Assembly: GCF_007858255.1 (NCBI RefSeq)
Contig: NZ_VFEU01000030.1
Location: forward strand, 1-60,713
Length of the DNA: 60,713 nucleotides
From: Pseudomonas rhodesiae
GTDB taxonomy: Bacteria > Pseudomonadota > Gammaproteobacteria > Pseudomonadales > Pseudomonadaceae
Direction: 5' to 3'
The position numbers were made by a program, and so were the translations under genes. Below, piece after piece: positions 26,114 to 33,935 of this stretch (its first letter is position 1; every line of letters starts with the position of its first letter). The notes beneath the pieces were generated by a model that ran no database searches, was not told the DNA's origin, and saw nothing but the letters and a program-made list of their open reading frames with translations.

Positions 26114-27450
26114 TGAACTGCCTGGTCGGTGCCTGTTTGCTCGGCGCCTGGCAGCTTGATTTCCACATAGGCCTCGTCACGGATCTGACGCAGCCAAGTT
26201 TGCAGCTCCTCATCGTACTTGCGGTTGCGCAGTACGTTTAGCGCTTGCTGTTCGCGGGCTTGACTGGTGTTGTCGGTGGCGCGACGGCCAAGGACTTCCA
26301 GCACATGCCAGCCATATTGAGTCTTGAACGGCTTGGACAACACACCTTGCGGGGTATCGGCCATGACTTGTTGGAACTCTGGCACCAGTGCTTTCGGGTC
26401 GATCCAGTTCAGGTCGCCGCCGTTGAGGGCGGAACCCGGGTCTTCCGAGAAGCTCTTGGCCAGGGTGGCGAAGTCTTCACCGTTCTGGATGCGGTCGTAG
26501 ATCTTCTCGGCCAATTCCTTGGTTTGCGCTTCGGTGCGGATTTCACTTGGTTTGACCAGGATGTGACGAACATGTACTTCGTCTTTCAACGAGGTTTGGC
26601 CACCACGACGCTCCAACAACTTCAGGATGATGAAACCGCCCGGCGTGCGCGCTGGTTGGGTAATGCCGCCCACTTCCATCGCACTCAGTTCACGGTCGAA
26701 CGGCGGTGGCAATTGAGCGGCCTTACGCCAGCCCATATCACCGCCTTCAAGGGCGTTGTCGCTGCCGGACTCGGCGATGGCCATTTGCGCAAAATCAGCA
26801 CCGGCCTTGAGGCGATCATAAATCGCTTGGGTCTTGGCGGCGGCTGCGTTGAGCTGTTCGGAGTTGGCGCTGTCCGGTGTCGGAATCAGAATATTGGCCA
26901 GGTGCAGTTCTTCGGAAAGCTGCATCTTGCCCAGGTCCGAGGCCAGGAAGTTCTTCACCTCCTGCTCGGACACCTGAACCCGCTCGGCCACACGGCGCTG
27001 ACGTACACGGCTGATGATCATTTCACGGCGGATCTGATCACGGGCATCTTCATAGGACAGGCCGTCACGCGCCAGGGCGGCGCGGAACTGGTCGATGCTC
27101 ATGTTATTGCGCTGAGCAATCGTGCCTACCGCCTGGTTCAACTCTTCGTCCGAGATGCGAATGCCGGAACGTTCGCCGATCTGCAGTTGCAGGTTCTCGA
27201 CGATCAAGCGTTCCAGTACCTGTTGATCCAGGACGCTGGTAGGTGGCACGCCACCGCCACGCTTGGCGATGGTTTGCTGAACTTCCTTGACCCGTTGGTC
27301 CAGTTGGCTCTGCATGATCACGTCGTTATCGACAATGGCCACGACCTTGTCCAGCGGCTGGACCGCGGCATGCGCCGCTGCGGTTCCCAGGAACAGCGCG
27401 CCCAGCAGGAGCGGGCGCAGACAATCAGAAAGCTTGATCTTCACGTTCAC
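26110..27450 (-). CDS. surA: Periplasmic chaperone and peptidyl-prolyl isomerase SurA
   Basis: Escorts outer-membrane beta-barrel proteins, including LptD, to the Bam complex. The 446-aa precursor has a signal peptide ending near AAAHA, an N-terminal SurA chaperone domain (about 35-170) with DQQVLERLIVENLQLQ, and two parvulin-type PPIC domains (about 185-285 and 295-395; VRHILVKPSEI in the second). A C-terminal Gln/Thr/Pro-rich tail follows. Its start lies 26 bp inside the end of lptD, so chaperone and a main client are cotranslated from one message. Confidence 0.96.
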   Translation of the reverse strand: MNVKIKLSDCLRPLLLGALFLGTAAAHAAVQPLDKVVAIVDNDVIMQSQLDQRVKEVQQTIAKRGGGVPPTSVLDQQVLERLIVENLQLQIGERSGIRISDEELNQAVGTIAQRNNMSIDQFRAALARDGLSYEDARDQIRREMIISRVRQRRVAERVQVSEQEVKNFLASDLGKMQLSEELHLANILIPTPDSANSEQLNAAAAKTQAIYDRLKAGADFAQMAIAESGSDNALEGGDMGWRKAAQLPPPFDRELSAMEVGGITQPARTPGGFIILKLLERRGGQTSLKDEVHVRHILVKPSEIRTEAQTKELAEKIYDRIQNGEDFATLAKSFSEDPGSALNGGDLNWIDPKALVPEFQQVMADTPQGVLSKPFKTQYGWHVLEVLGRRATDNTSQAREQQALNVLRNRKYDEELQTWLRQIRDEAYVEIKLPGAEQTGTDQAVQ

Positions 27451-30226
27451 GATAACCTTGAATGCCTTTGTCGAGGAAGCTCTCTACCTTGGCGCCGGTC
27501 AGGCCGCCGAGTCCTTTGAGGACGATCTGGAAGAAGAGCCCGTGGTCACCCTTTTCGTTAAGAGGGGCGAGCTGGGTATATTCGTCGTTGGAAACCCAGT
27601 AACGGTTGATGACACGCAATTTCCAGCAGCAGTTGTCGTACTCGAAACCACCAAACGCTTCCAGGGTGCGGTTGCGGGCATAGTCATACTGCCAACGGGT
27701 AATCAGGTTCCACTGTGGAATGATCGGCCACATCATCGAGAAGTCGTGTTGTTGGATTTTGTAGTAATCCTTCACGAAGTTCGGTTGACCTTCGGTGCCG
27801 TAGTCCCCACCGAACTGCCATTTGCCAGTCAGCTGGTTGTAGACCACCTGGTCGTTGCGATAGCGATAACCAAGGTTGACCACCTTGTTGGGGTTGTCTT
27901 CCGGCTGGTAGTGGAACATTGCGCTGCCGGAGCGGGCACTGTGCTCTTCTGTGTCCCAGTTGTAATCGGCAGTGGCACGCCAGTCGCGGTTGAAGCGGAA
28001 CTCATATTCCAAGGCGACAGGGGATACGTCGGACTGTGCATCGGCACGGTCAGCGGCCAGTACGCCTGGAAGTTGAACTTCACGGTCCTTGAAGTAAATC
28101 GCCTGGCCGACGCTGACGCGCTGACGCTCGAAACCGTTCTCTTCGATCCAGCGGCTGGTTACGCCCAGGGACAGTTTGTTCTCGTCGCCGATCCGGTCAG
28201 AGCCGCTGAAGCGGTTGTCGCGGAACAGCGAGCCGTAGCTGAATGCGTACTCGCTGGTGTCGAAGACAGGAATATCGCTCTGGTCCTTGTTCGGGACGTA
28301 GAGGTAGTAAGCACGCGGTTCGAGGGTCTGGTTGTAGGCTTTGCCGAACCAGTTGGTCTGGCGATCGAAGTACAGGCCGCTGTCCACGCTGGCAATGGGC
28401 ACCGCACGATCTTGAGAGCTTTTGAAGGTTTGACCGGCATTCGCCATCTGCGACTTGCCTGTTCCGTCCAGGTCCAGATCGTATTTGGTATAGACGTACT
28501 TGAGCTTCGGTGTAATGAAGCCGTAGGTCCAGTTCATTGGGTAATCAACGGCTGGGGCAACATTAAGTCGAGTGCCATTAGCACGTGTTAGGCCTGTGAC
28601 GTTTTCATCAAGGCGTCTTTCACCAAAGGTGCCATCTGAATTGGCAGGGCCGCCATCTTTGTCAAGAACCCTACCGCTGCGCAGGTCTCGATCAAATCTT
28701 ACGGCTTCTGTTTCATAACTGAAGTTCAGTCCGCCTGGATGATAAGGCAGTGCACCATTGAAGGTGATTTGCGGCAGTCTGTCGTACGGCGTTATCTGGG
28801 AAATAGTTGCCAGTTGGTAAGCTTGAAGATTCAAGCGAGCCTGATAAGAATCACCGCGATAGGTAACGGATCCCTGCTGATTGAGGAAGTCCTGGGATTC
28901 CACGCCGATTTGGTTACTTTTCAAATCTTGAAAGTAGAACGGATCGCTGATCTTGGTGTAATCGACCTGAGTCGACAACCGCGAATCCAACCCACCCTTA
29001 TGCTGCCAATTGAGCATATAGCGGGTTTTTTCGTAATCGGTCTGCTTGCTGCGCTCGTCGCTGTCGTCGTTCAGGTACGCGCCGCCGAACTGGCCTTCGC
29101 TGGACTTGGTGAGGTAGCGGAACTCGCCTTCCATCAACAGGCCGCGCTTGGTCATGTATTGCGGGTACAACGTGGCGTCGTAGTTCGGCGCCAGGTTGAA
29201 GTAGTACGGCGTGGTCAGCGCAAAGCCCGTTTCGCCACCAGTGGCGAAGCTCGGCGGCAGGAAGCCGGACTGACGACGATCGTCGATCGGGAAGTAGATA
29301 TAAGGCGTATACAGGATCGGGATGTTCTTGACCCGCAACGTCGCGTTGGTCGCCGTACCGAAACCGGTGGCCGGGTTCAACGTGATGTTATTGCCTTTGA
29401 GCTGCCAGGCGTTGCTGTCCGGCTCACAGGTGGTGTACGTACCGTCCTTGAGACGGATGATCGCGTTTTCGGCACGCTTGGCGTACAGCGCGCTGCCGCG
29501 GATGCGCGACTTGTGCATCACATATTCGGCGTTGTCGATCTGGGCGGCGCCGGTGTCCAACTGAACTTGGGCGTGGTCGCCGACGATCAGTGCACCGTTG
29601 TCACGCAGACGCACATTGCCGTTCAGCTCGCCACGGTTCTCGGCCTGGTACAGGCTGGCTTCCTGGGATTCGAGCTGCATGCTGCCCTGGCGCATGACGA
29701 CGTCACCGGCCAAGGTCGCAACTTGCGATTCCTGCTCGTAACGAGAGGCCTTGGCGCCGATGAAGGTCGGCGCGTCGCTCTTGTTGGTCTTGTCGTTCAT
29801 GCCAGGACGTGTCGGTTCGACGTACGCACCGGCGCAGTAAGGACCGGTTTCGGCCAGTTGGGCCGCGGTCAACTTTTCGCGAGGCACCCAGTCCAAGTGG
29901 CTATAGTCGGCGCTGCGCGAGCGCAGGCCGCGGCCCTTGGCTTCGGTGACCAGTGCGGTCTTGGGCTCGGCCTCAGCGCTGCCACCGGCATCGGCTTGCG
30001 CCGTGCTGTTGGCCGAGCTAACGGCTGCACCGTCATGCACCGGGCGCGGTGGTAGCGGGGCAGCGGCGGTTTTCGGCGCGCAATCCCAGGCACCCGAAGC
30101 AGAGACTGAGCAGTCATACTGTTCCGCGGCGACCACGAATGAGGTGGCGAAAGGTTGCATGGCCAGCAGACTGCCGGTTACCAGCAACGGAAATTTTCTA
30201 CGAAACGCGGGGGATTTCAATGCCAT
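27425..30226 (-). CDS. lptD: LPS-assembly outer-membrane protein LptD
   Basis: Outer-membrane translocon that inserts LPS with LptE. I start it at MALKSPAFRRKFPLLVTG (933 aa) because it begins a normal signal peptide ending around VVAAEQ; the longer open frame upstream is not coding. A Pro/Ala-rich linker leads to the periplasmic OstA/jellyroll domain (about 150-310, VATLAGDVVMRQGSMQLES) and a large beta-barrel. Cysteines in YDCS, WDCA, PYCAG, TTCEP and the adjacent pair NCCWK include those used for the essential disulfides. Residues about 422-555 are encoded by visibly less GC-rich DNA (see findings). It is the first gene of the surA-pdxA-rsmA-apaGH run and is divergent from amgK. Confidence 0.96.
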   Translation of the reverse strand: MALKSPAFRRKFPLLVTGSLLAMQPFATSFVVAAEQYDCSVSASGAWDCAPKTAAAPLPPRPVHDGAAVSSANSTAQADAGGSAEAEPKTALVTEAKGRGLRSRSADYSHLDWVPREKLTAAQLAETGPYCAGAYVEPTRPGMNDKTNKSDAPTFIGAKASRYEQESQVATLAGDVVMRQGSMQLESQEASLYQAENRGELNGNVRLRDNGALIVGDHAQVQLDTGAAQIDNAEYVMHKSRIRGSALYAKRAENAIIRLKDGTYTTCEPDSNAWQLKGNNITLNPATGFGTATNATLRVKNIPILYTPYIYFPIDDRRQSGFLPPSFATGGETGFALTTPYYFNLAPNYDATLYPQYMTKRGLLMEGEFRYLTKSSEGQFGGAYLNDDSDERSKQTDYEKTRYMLNWQHKGGLDSRLSTQVDYTKISDPFYFQDLKSNQIGVESQDFLNQQGSVTYRGDSYQARLNLQAYQLATISQITPYDRLPQITFNGALPYHPGGLNFSYETEAVRFDRDLRSGRVLDKDGGPANSDGTFGERRLDENVTGLTRANGTRLNVAPAVDYPMNWTYGFITPKLKYVYTKYDLDLDGTGKSQMANAGQTFKSSQDRAVPIASVDSGLYFDRQTNWFGKAYNQTLEPRAYYLYVPNKDQSDIPVFDTSEYAFSYGSLFRDNRFSGSDRIGDENKLSLGVTSRWIEENGFERQRVSVGQAIYFKDREVQLPGVLAADRADAQSDVSPVALEYEFRFNRDWRATADYNWDTEEHSARSGSAMFHYQPEDNPNKVVNLGYRYRNDQVVYNQLTGKWQFGGDYGTEGQPNFVKDYYKIQQHDFSMMWPIIPQWNLITRWQYDYARNRTLEAFGGFEYDNCCWKLRVINRYWVSNDEYTQLAPLNEKGDHGLFFQIVLKGLGGLTGAKVESFLDKGIQGYREREDQAF

Positions 30227-30356
30227 CTTATTAGTCCGGGCTTCCTGCGTGCCATCTGCCCGCGGTGTGGGCCGCACGCCTCTCGATGGTCTGAAAAAGA
30301 TGCGTGATAATAAAGCATGACCCGCTTGACGGCTAGCGCCGTCGGAGACCCTTGTA

Positions 30357-31382
30357 ATGCCCGAGCAAGATCTACGTTTACAACAGCTGGAAGTCTGGCT
30401 GGATGAGCAGTTGCCGATCCTTTTCAACGCTCACGGCTGGGGTGCCGTACCCCCGGCCACATTGACCGCGGCCAGCAGCGACGCGAGTTTCAGGCGCTAT
30501 TTCCGTTGGGAGGGAGGTGGCCGAACTTTCGTGGTCATGGATGCGCCACCCCCCCAGGAAAACTGCAAACCTTTCGTCGATATCGCGCATTTACTTGCGA
30601 GGTCTGGGATAAATGTTCCGAAAATTTATGCAGAAGATCTGCCGCGAGGCTTTCTTTTGCTCAATGACCTGGGCACAAAAACCTACCTGGACGTGATCGA
30701 CGAGCACAACGCCGATCAATTATTCGCCGAGGCCATCGATGCCTTGCTGGCTTTTCAGCAATTGCCGATGGATGCGCCGCTGCCCAGTTATGACGTCGCC
30801 TTGCTGCGGCGCGAGCTGGAACTGTTTCCCGAGTGGTACGTGCGCCGACACCTGGGCATCGAATTGGATACCCATCAACAAGCCCTCTGGCAGTGCGTCA
30901 GCGATCGGTTGATCGACAGCGCCCTGGCGCAGCCCAAAGTGCTGGTGCACCGCGACTATATGCCGCGCAACCTGATGATCAGCGAGCCCAACCCCGGCGT
31001 GCTGGATTTCCAGGATGCGGTTTATGGTCCGGTCACCTACGACATCACTTGTCTGTTCAAAGACGCCTTTCTTAGTTGGCCCCAGGCCCGCGTGCGGGAA
31101 TGGCAGCGTGGTTATTGGGCGCAGGCCATGAAACTTGGCATCCCGGTGCAGGCGGACTTCGATGAATTCCTGCGCGCCAGCGACTTGATGGGCGTGCAGC
31201 GCCATCTCAAGGTCATCGGCATTTTTGCGCGTATCTGCCACCGCGACGGCAAGCCTCGCTACCTGGCCGACGTGCCGCGCTTCTTCGCTTATATAGAAGC
31301 GGTAGTGGCTGAGCGTCCGCAGTTGAGTGAACTGTCCGAGCTGTTGGTCAGCCTGCGCCAGCCGGCCGAGGCCGTTCTATGA
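30357..31382 (+). CDS. amgK: N-acetylmuramate/N-acetylglucosamine kinase AmgK
   Basis: Anomeric sugar kinase that phosphorylates MurNAc and GlcNAc at C1 in the pseudomonad cell-wall recycling route, which bypasses de novo UDP-MurNAc synthesis and gives intrinsic fosfomycin tolerance. The 341-aa protein has the aminoglycoside phosphotransferase fold: catalytic loop VHRDYMPRNLM and metal-binding Asp in VLDFQDAVYGP. It begins after GGAGACCC, divergent from lptD, and overlaps murU by 4 bp (ATGA). Equivalent to PA0596. Confidence 0.94.
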   Translation: MPEQDLRLQQLEVWLDEQLPILFNAHGWGAVPPATLTAASSDASFRRYFRWEGGGRTFVVMDAPPPQENCKPFVDIAHLLARSGINVPKIYAEDLPRGFLLLNDLGTKTYLDVIDEHNADQLFAEAIDALLAFQQLPMDAPLPSYDVALLRRELELFPEWYVRRHLGIELDTHQQALWQCVSDRLIDSALAQPKVLVHRDYMPRNLMISEPNPGVLDFQDAVYGPVTYDITCLFKDAFLSWPQARVREWQRGYWAQAMKLGIPVQADFDEFLRASDLMGVQRHLKVIGIFARICHRDGKPRYLADVPRFFAYIEAVVAERPQLSELSELLVSLRQPAEAVL

Positions 31383-32053
31383 AGGCCATGATCCTGGCCG
31401 CGGGCAAAGGCGAGCGGATGCGTCCGCTCACTTTGCACACCCCTAAGCCGCTGGTGCAGGCTGGTGGCAAGCGCCTGATCGAGTATCACCTGGAGGCGCT
31501 GGCCAAGGCCGGCTTCACCGACATCGTGATCAACCACGCCTGGCTCGGTCAGCAGATCGAAAGTTATCTGGGCGACGGCGCGCAATTCGGGCTGCGCATC
31601 CGTTACTCCCCGGAGGGCGAGCCGCTGGAGACCGGCGGCGGAATTTTCCAGGCACTGCCATTGCTGGGGGATCAACCTTTTCTGGTGGTCAATGGCGATA
31701 TCTGGACTGACTACGATTTCGCCCAGCTCAAGCAACCGCTCAAGGGGCTGGCGCATCTGGTGATGGTGGATAACCCGGCGCATCACCCTTCGGGCGGTGA
31801 TTTTTACCTGGATCACGGTCTTCTTCATGATGCGGCGCCCGGTGCCGATAACCTGACCTTCAGTGGCATTTCCGTGCTCGACCCCAAGTTGTTTGAGGGT
31901 TGCAGCGCGGGTGCCTTCAAGTTGGCGCCGCTGCTGCGCGCAGCCATGGCGAAAGGTCAGGTAACGGGGGAGCACATGGCAGGACGCTGGATTGATGTCG
32001 GTACGCTGGAGCGCCTTGCGCAAGTCGAATCCCTGCTCATAGTGGGGCAGTAA
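31379..32053 (+). CDS. murU: N-acetylmuramate alpha-1-phosphate uridylyltransferase MurU
   Basis: Second enzyme of the recycling bypass: converts MurNAc-1-phosphate and UTP to UDP-MurNAc. The 224-aa nucleotidyltransferase has the N-terminal LAAGKGERMRPLT nucleotide-binding loop, HTPKPLVQAGGKRLIEY, and VVNGDIWTDYD for metal binding. It is coupled to amgK by a 4-bp overlap and followed 1 bp later by the djlA-like gene. Equivalent to PA0597. Confidence 0.94.
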   Translation: MKAMILAAGKGERMRPLTLHTPKPLVQAGGKRLIEYHLEALAKAGFTDIVINHAWLGQQIESYLGDGAQFGLRIRYSPEGEPLETGGGIFQALPLLGDQPFLVVNGDIWTDYDFAQLKQPLKGLAHLVMVDNPAHHPSGGDFYLDHGLLHDAAPGADNLTFSGISVLDPKLFEGCSAGAFKLAPLLRAAMAKGQVTGEHMAGRWIDVGTLERLAQVESLLIVGQ

Positions 32054-32054
32054 C

Positions 32055-32822
32055 ATGTTGTGGCCAGGGACGCTGATTGGCGCCGGGGCTGGCTATGCCA
32101 TTGCCAGTATTCCGGGGGCTTTGTTGGGGGCACTGCTGGGGCAGGCGCTGGATCGTCGCCTGCAACTGCACAGTTGGGCGCAGTTGCGCGAGCGCCTGGG
32201 CGGTCGCCCGGCGTTACGCAATGACGAATTGCTGTTTGTGTTGCTGGGGCGGCTGGCCAAGAGCAATGGCCGCGTGGTGGATGGGCATATTCAGCAGGCG
32301 CGGCAGGAAATGCGCGCCCTGGACATGACCGAATCAGCTCAGCGGCGTGCGATTGCGGCATTCAATCGGGGCAAATCCGGGTCCGACCGGGTGCGCAGAT
32401 ACTTGCGTGTGCTCAAGGCTCAGCCCCATGCGGCCGAAGGCGTGCTGCGCGCCTGCTGGCGGATGGTCTGGGCGGACGGCCGTGCGGATGACGCCGAGCG
32501 CGACTTGATCGAGCAGTGGGGGCGCTGGCTCGGCTGGACGCCGCAACAGCTCAAGGCGCTGGCCGCTGACTACGCGCCCGAGCGCAAGCCGTTGGTCAAT
32601 CGCAGCGCAACGTATCAGGACGCCCTGCGGTTGCTGGGGGTGACGGCCACCGCGGACCCGTCAACGATTAAGCGCGCCTACCGTCGCCTGCTCAGCCGTC
32701 ACCACCCGGATAAAATCGCCGGCACCGGCGCCAGCCCAGCGCAGGTACGCGAGGCCACCGAGCGCACCCGCGAGTTGCACAACGCCTATGCGTTGATTCG
32801 CGAACGCCGGGATTTTCGTTAG
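32055..32822 (+). CDS. djlA: DjlA-like co-chaperone (TerB-like plus DnaJ domain)
   Basis: Membrane-anchored J-domain protein of 255 aa. An N-terminal Gly/Ala-rich hydrophobic helix (GAGAGYAIASIPGALLGALL) is followed by a TerB-like helical region (about 55-170, VWADGRADDAERDLIEQW) and a C-terminal J domain with the HPD tripeptide in RHHPDKIAG. The layout matches DjlA of E. coli, which stimulates DnaK and affects envelope stress signalling. It starts one base after the murU stop, so it is the third gene of the amgK operon. A REP hairpin follows its end. Confidence 0.9.
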   Translation: MLWPGTLIGAGAGYAIASIPGALLGALLGQALDRRLQLHSWAQLRERLGGRPALRNDELLFVLLGRLAKSNGRVVDGHIQQARQEMRALDMTESAQRRAIAAFNRGKSGSDRVRRYLRVLKAQPHAAEGVLRACWRMVWADGRADDAERDLIEQWGRWLGWTPQQLKALAADYAPERKPLVNRSATYQDALRLLGVTATADPSTIKRAYRRLLSRHHPDKIAGTGASPAQVREATERTRELHNAYALIRERRDFR

Positions 32823-32857
32823 TCGCCACCGTTGAAGATAGAACTCCTATCAAAATA

Positions 32858-32881
32858 TGGGAGGGGGCTTGCCCCCTCCCA
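32858..32881. repeat. REP-type hairpin between convergent genes
   Basis: TGGGAGGGGGC-TT-GCCCCCTCCCA, a perfect palindrome between the convergent djlA-like and DUF3530 genes, ending 3 bp from the latter's stop codon. Same core as the repeats at 39016 and 48109. It can serve as a bidirectional transcription barrier. Confidence 0.75.
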
Positions 32882-32883
32882 CT

Positions 32884-33858
32884 TCAGTCTTGTGTCGTTT
32901 GGGGGCTCAACCAGCCTCTGATCCTGCGATACAGCTGTTCCTGCTCGGCGGCGCTGTTGCCGGGTAGGGTCTTGAGCGACACCTGTTTATAGCCGTCATT
33001 CTTCAACCGCTTGGCCGCCTGCAGGCGAGCCATGGCGTTTTTGCTGGACTGTGTGTTGTCTTGATAGAAAACGTCGGCAGTCGGCATTTTCAGGCCGGGG
33101 GCCAGTTGCTGCACGTCCGGCTGACGGCCATTGGGTGTCTTGGCGTCGACCATGACGAACTTCTGCACCTGGGACGGTTGCTTCTCGGTCAAGTAGCGCG
33201 CCGCCCACCAAGCTCCGGTGCCATGGCCGAGCAGCACTACACTGCGCGCACTCTGGGTTTGCGCGAAGGCCACGGCGGCGTCGATGCGATCAAAAATGCG
33301 CGAGGCATCGGTCTTATCCTGCTCGTCGGCGCCCGGAACCACCGACGGGTCGGTGCCCTCGGCTTCGGCGCTGGCGGCTTGTTCGATGGGTTTATCCGCG
33401 GTGCTGGCTTCTTTGCTGCTGGTGTCGACCGTGGCTTTGGGCGCTTCCATAACGCGCGGCGGCAGGGTGTCTACGCTCACATCCGGCAACGACAGGCTCA
33501 GGCTGCCCCAGTCGGCATCCGGCAATTTGCGGCGTAAAGGGCCGATTGCTTGCGGCCAGTCAGCATTTTCCCCGGCGCCCGGTACGATAATCACCACGCC
33601 CTCGGGTTCGGCGCTGTTGGCGGGTTTCCACAGGGCCAGGAAGGAATCGCTACCAGCCTGCAATTGCTGCTGCTCTTGTTGTGGGATTGTGCGTTCCAGG
33701 GCGCTGGCTTCAGCCTGGCTGCGCTCCGGCAGCGGCTGGCGCTCTACGGGTTTTTCGGCTTCTGGCGCGGGAGCGTCAGCGGCCTGTACAGAAAAGGCAC
33801 TGGTAAAGAGCAGCGACAGGCACAATGCTGGCAGTGCCGAACGGTGGTGAAAGGGCAT
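32884..33858 (-). CDS. DUF3530 family alpha/beta-hydrolase-like periplasmic protein
   Basis: A 324-aa exported protein: signal peptide ending near SVQAAD, a low-complexity Glu/Ala/Gln-rich stretch, then an alpha/beta-hydrolase-like core (GVVIIVPGAGENADWP, SVVLLGHGTGAWWAARYL, VMVDAKTPNG). At the nucleophile elbow the usual G-x-S-x-G reads GHGTG, so the catalytic serine is replaced by glycine. It may be a non-enzymatic relative or use another residue. An Ala/Glu-rich insert (about 145-190) interrupts the core. It sits at the PA0599 position, convergent with the djlA-like gene and divergent from agtS. Function unknown. Confidence 0.85.
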   Translation of the reverse strand: MPFHHRSALPALCLSLLFTSAFSVQAADAPAPEAEKPVERQPLPERSQAEASALERTIPQQEQQQLQAGSDSFLALWKPANSAEPEGVVIIVPGAGENADWPQAIGPLRRKLPDADWGSLSLSLPDVSVDTLPPRVMEAPKATVDTSSKEASTADKPIEQAASAEAEGTDPSVVPGADEQDKTDASRIFDRIDAAVAFAQTQSARSVVLLGHGTGAWWAARYLTEKQPSQVQKFVMVDAKTPNGRQPDVQQLAPGLKMPTADVFYQDNTQSSKNAMARLQAAKRLKNDGYKQVSLKTLPGNSAAEQEQLYRRIRGWLSPQTTQD

Positions 33859-33935
33859 CGTTAATTCCCGGCCAGAAGTAATTCCAGCAGCCTAATGGGT
33901 TGGTCAGTATTTGTCAGTGATGTGAGACGTGGATC

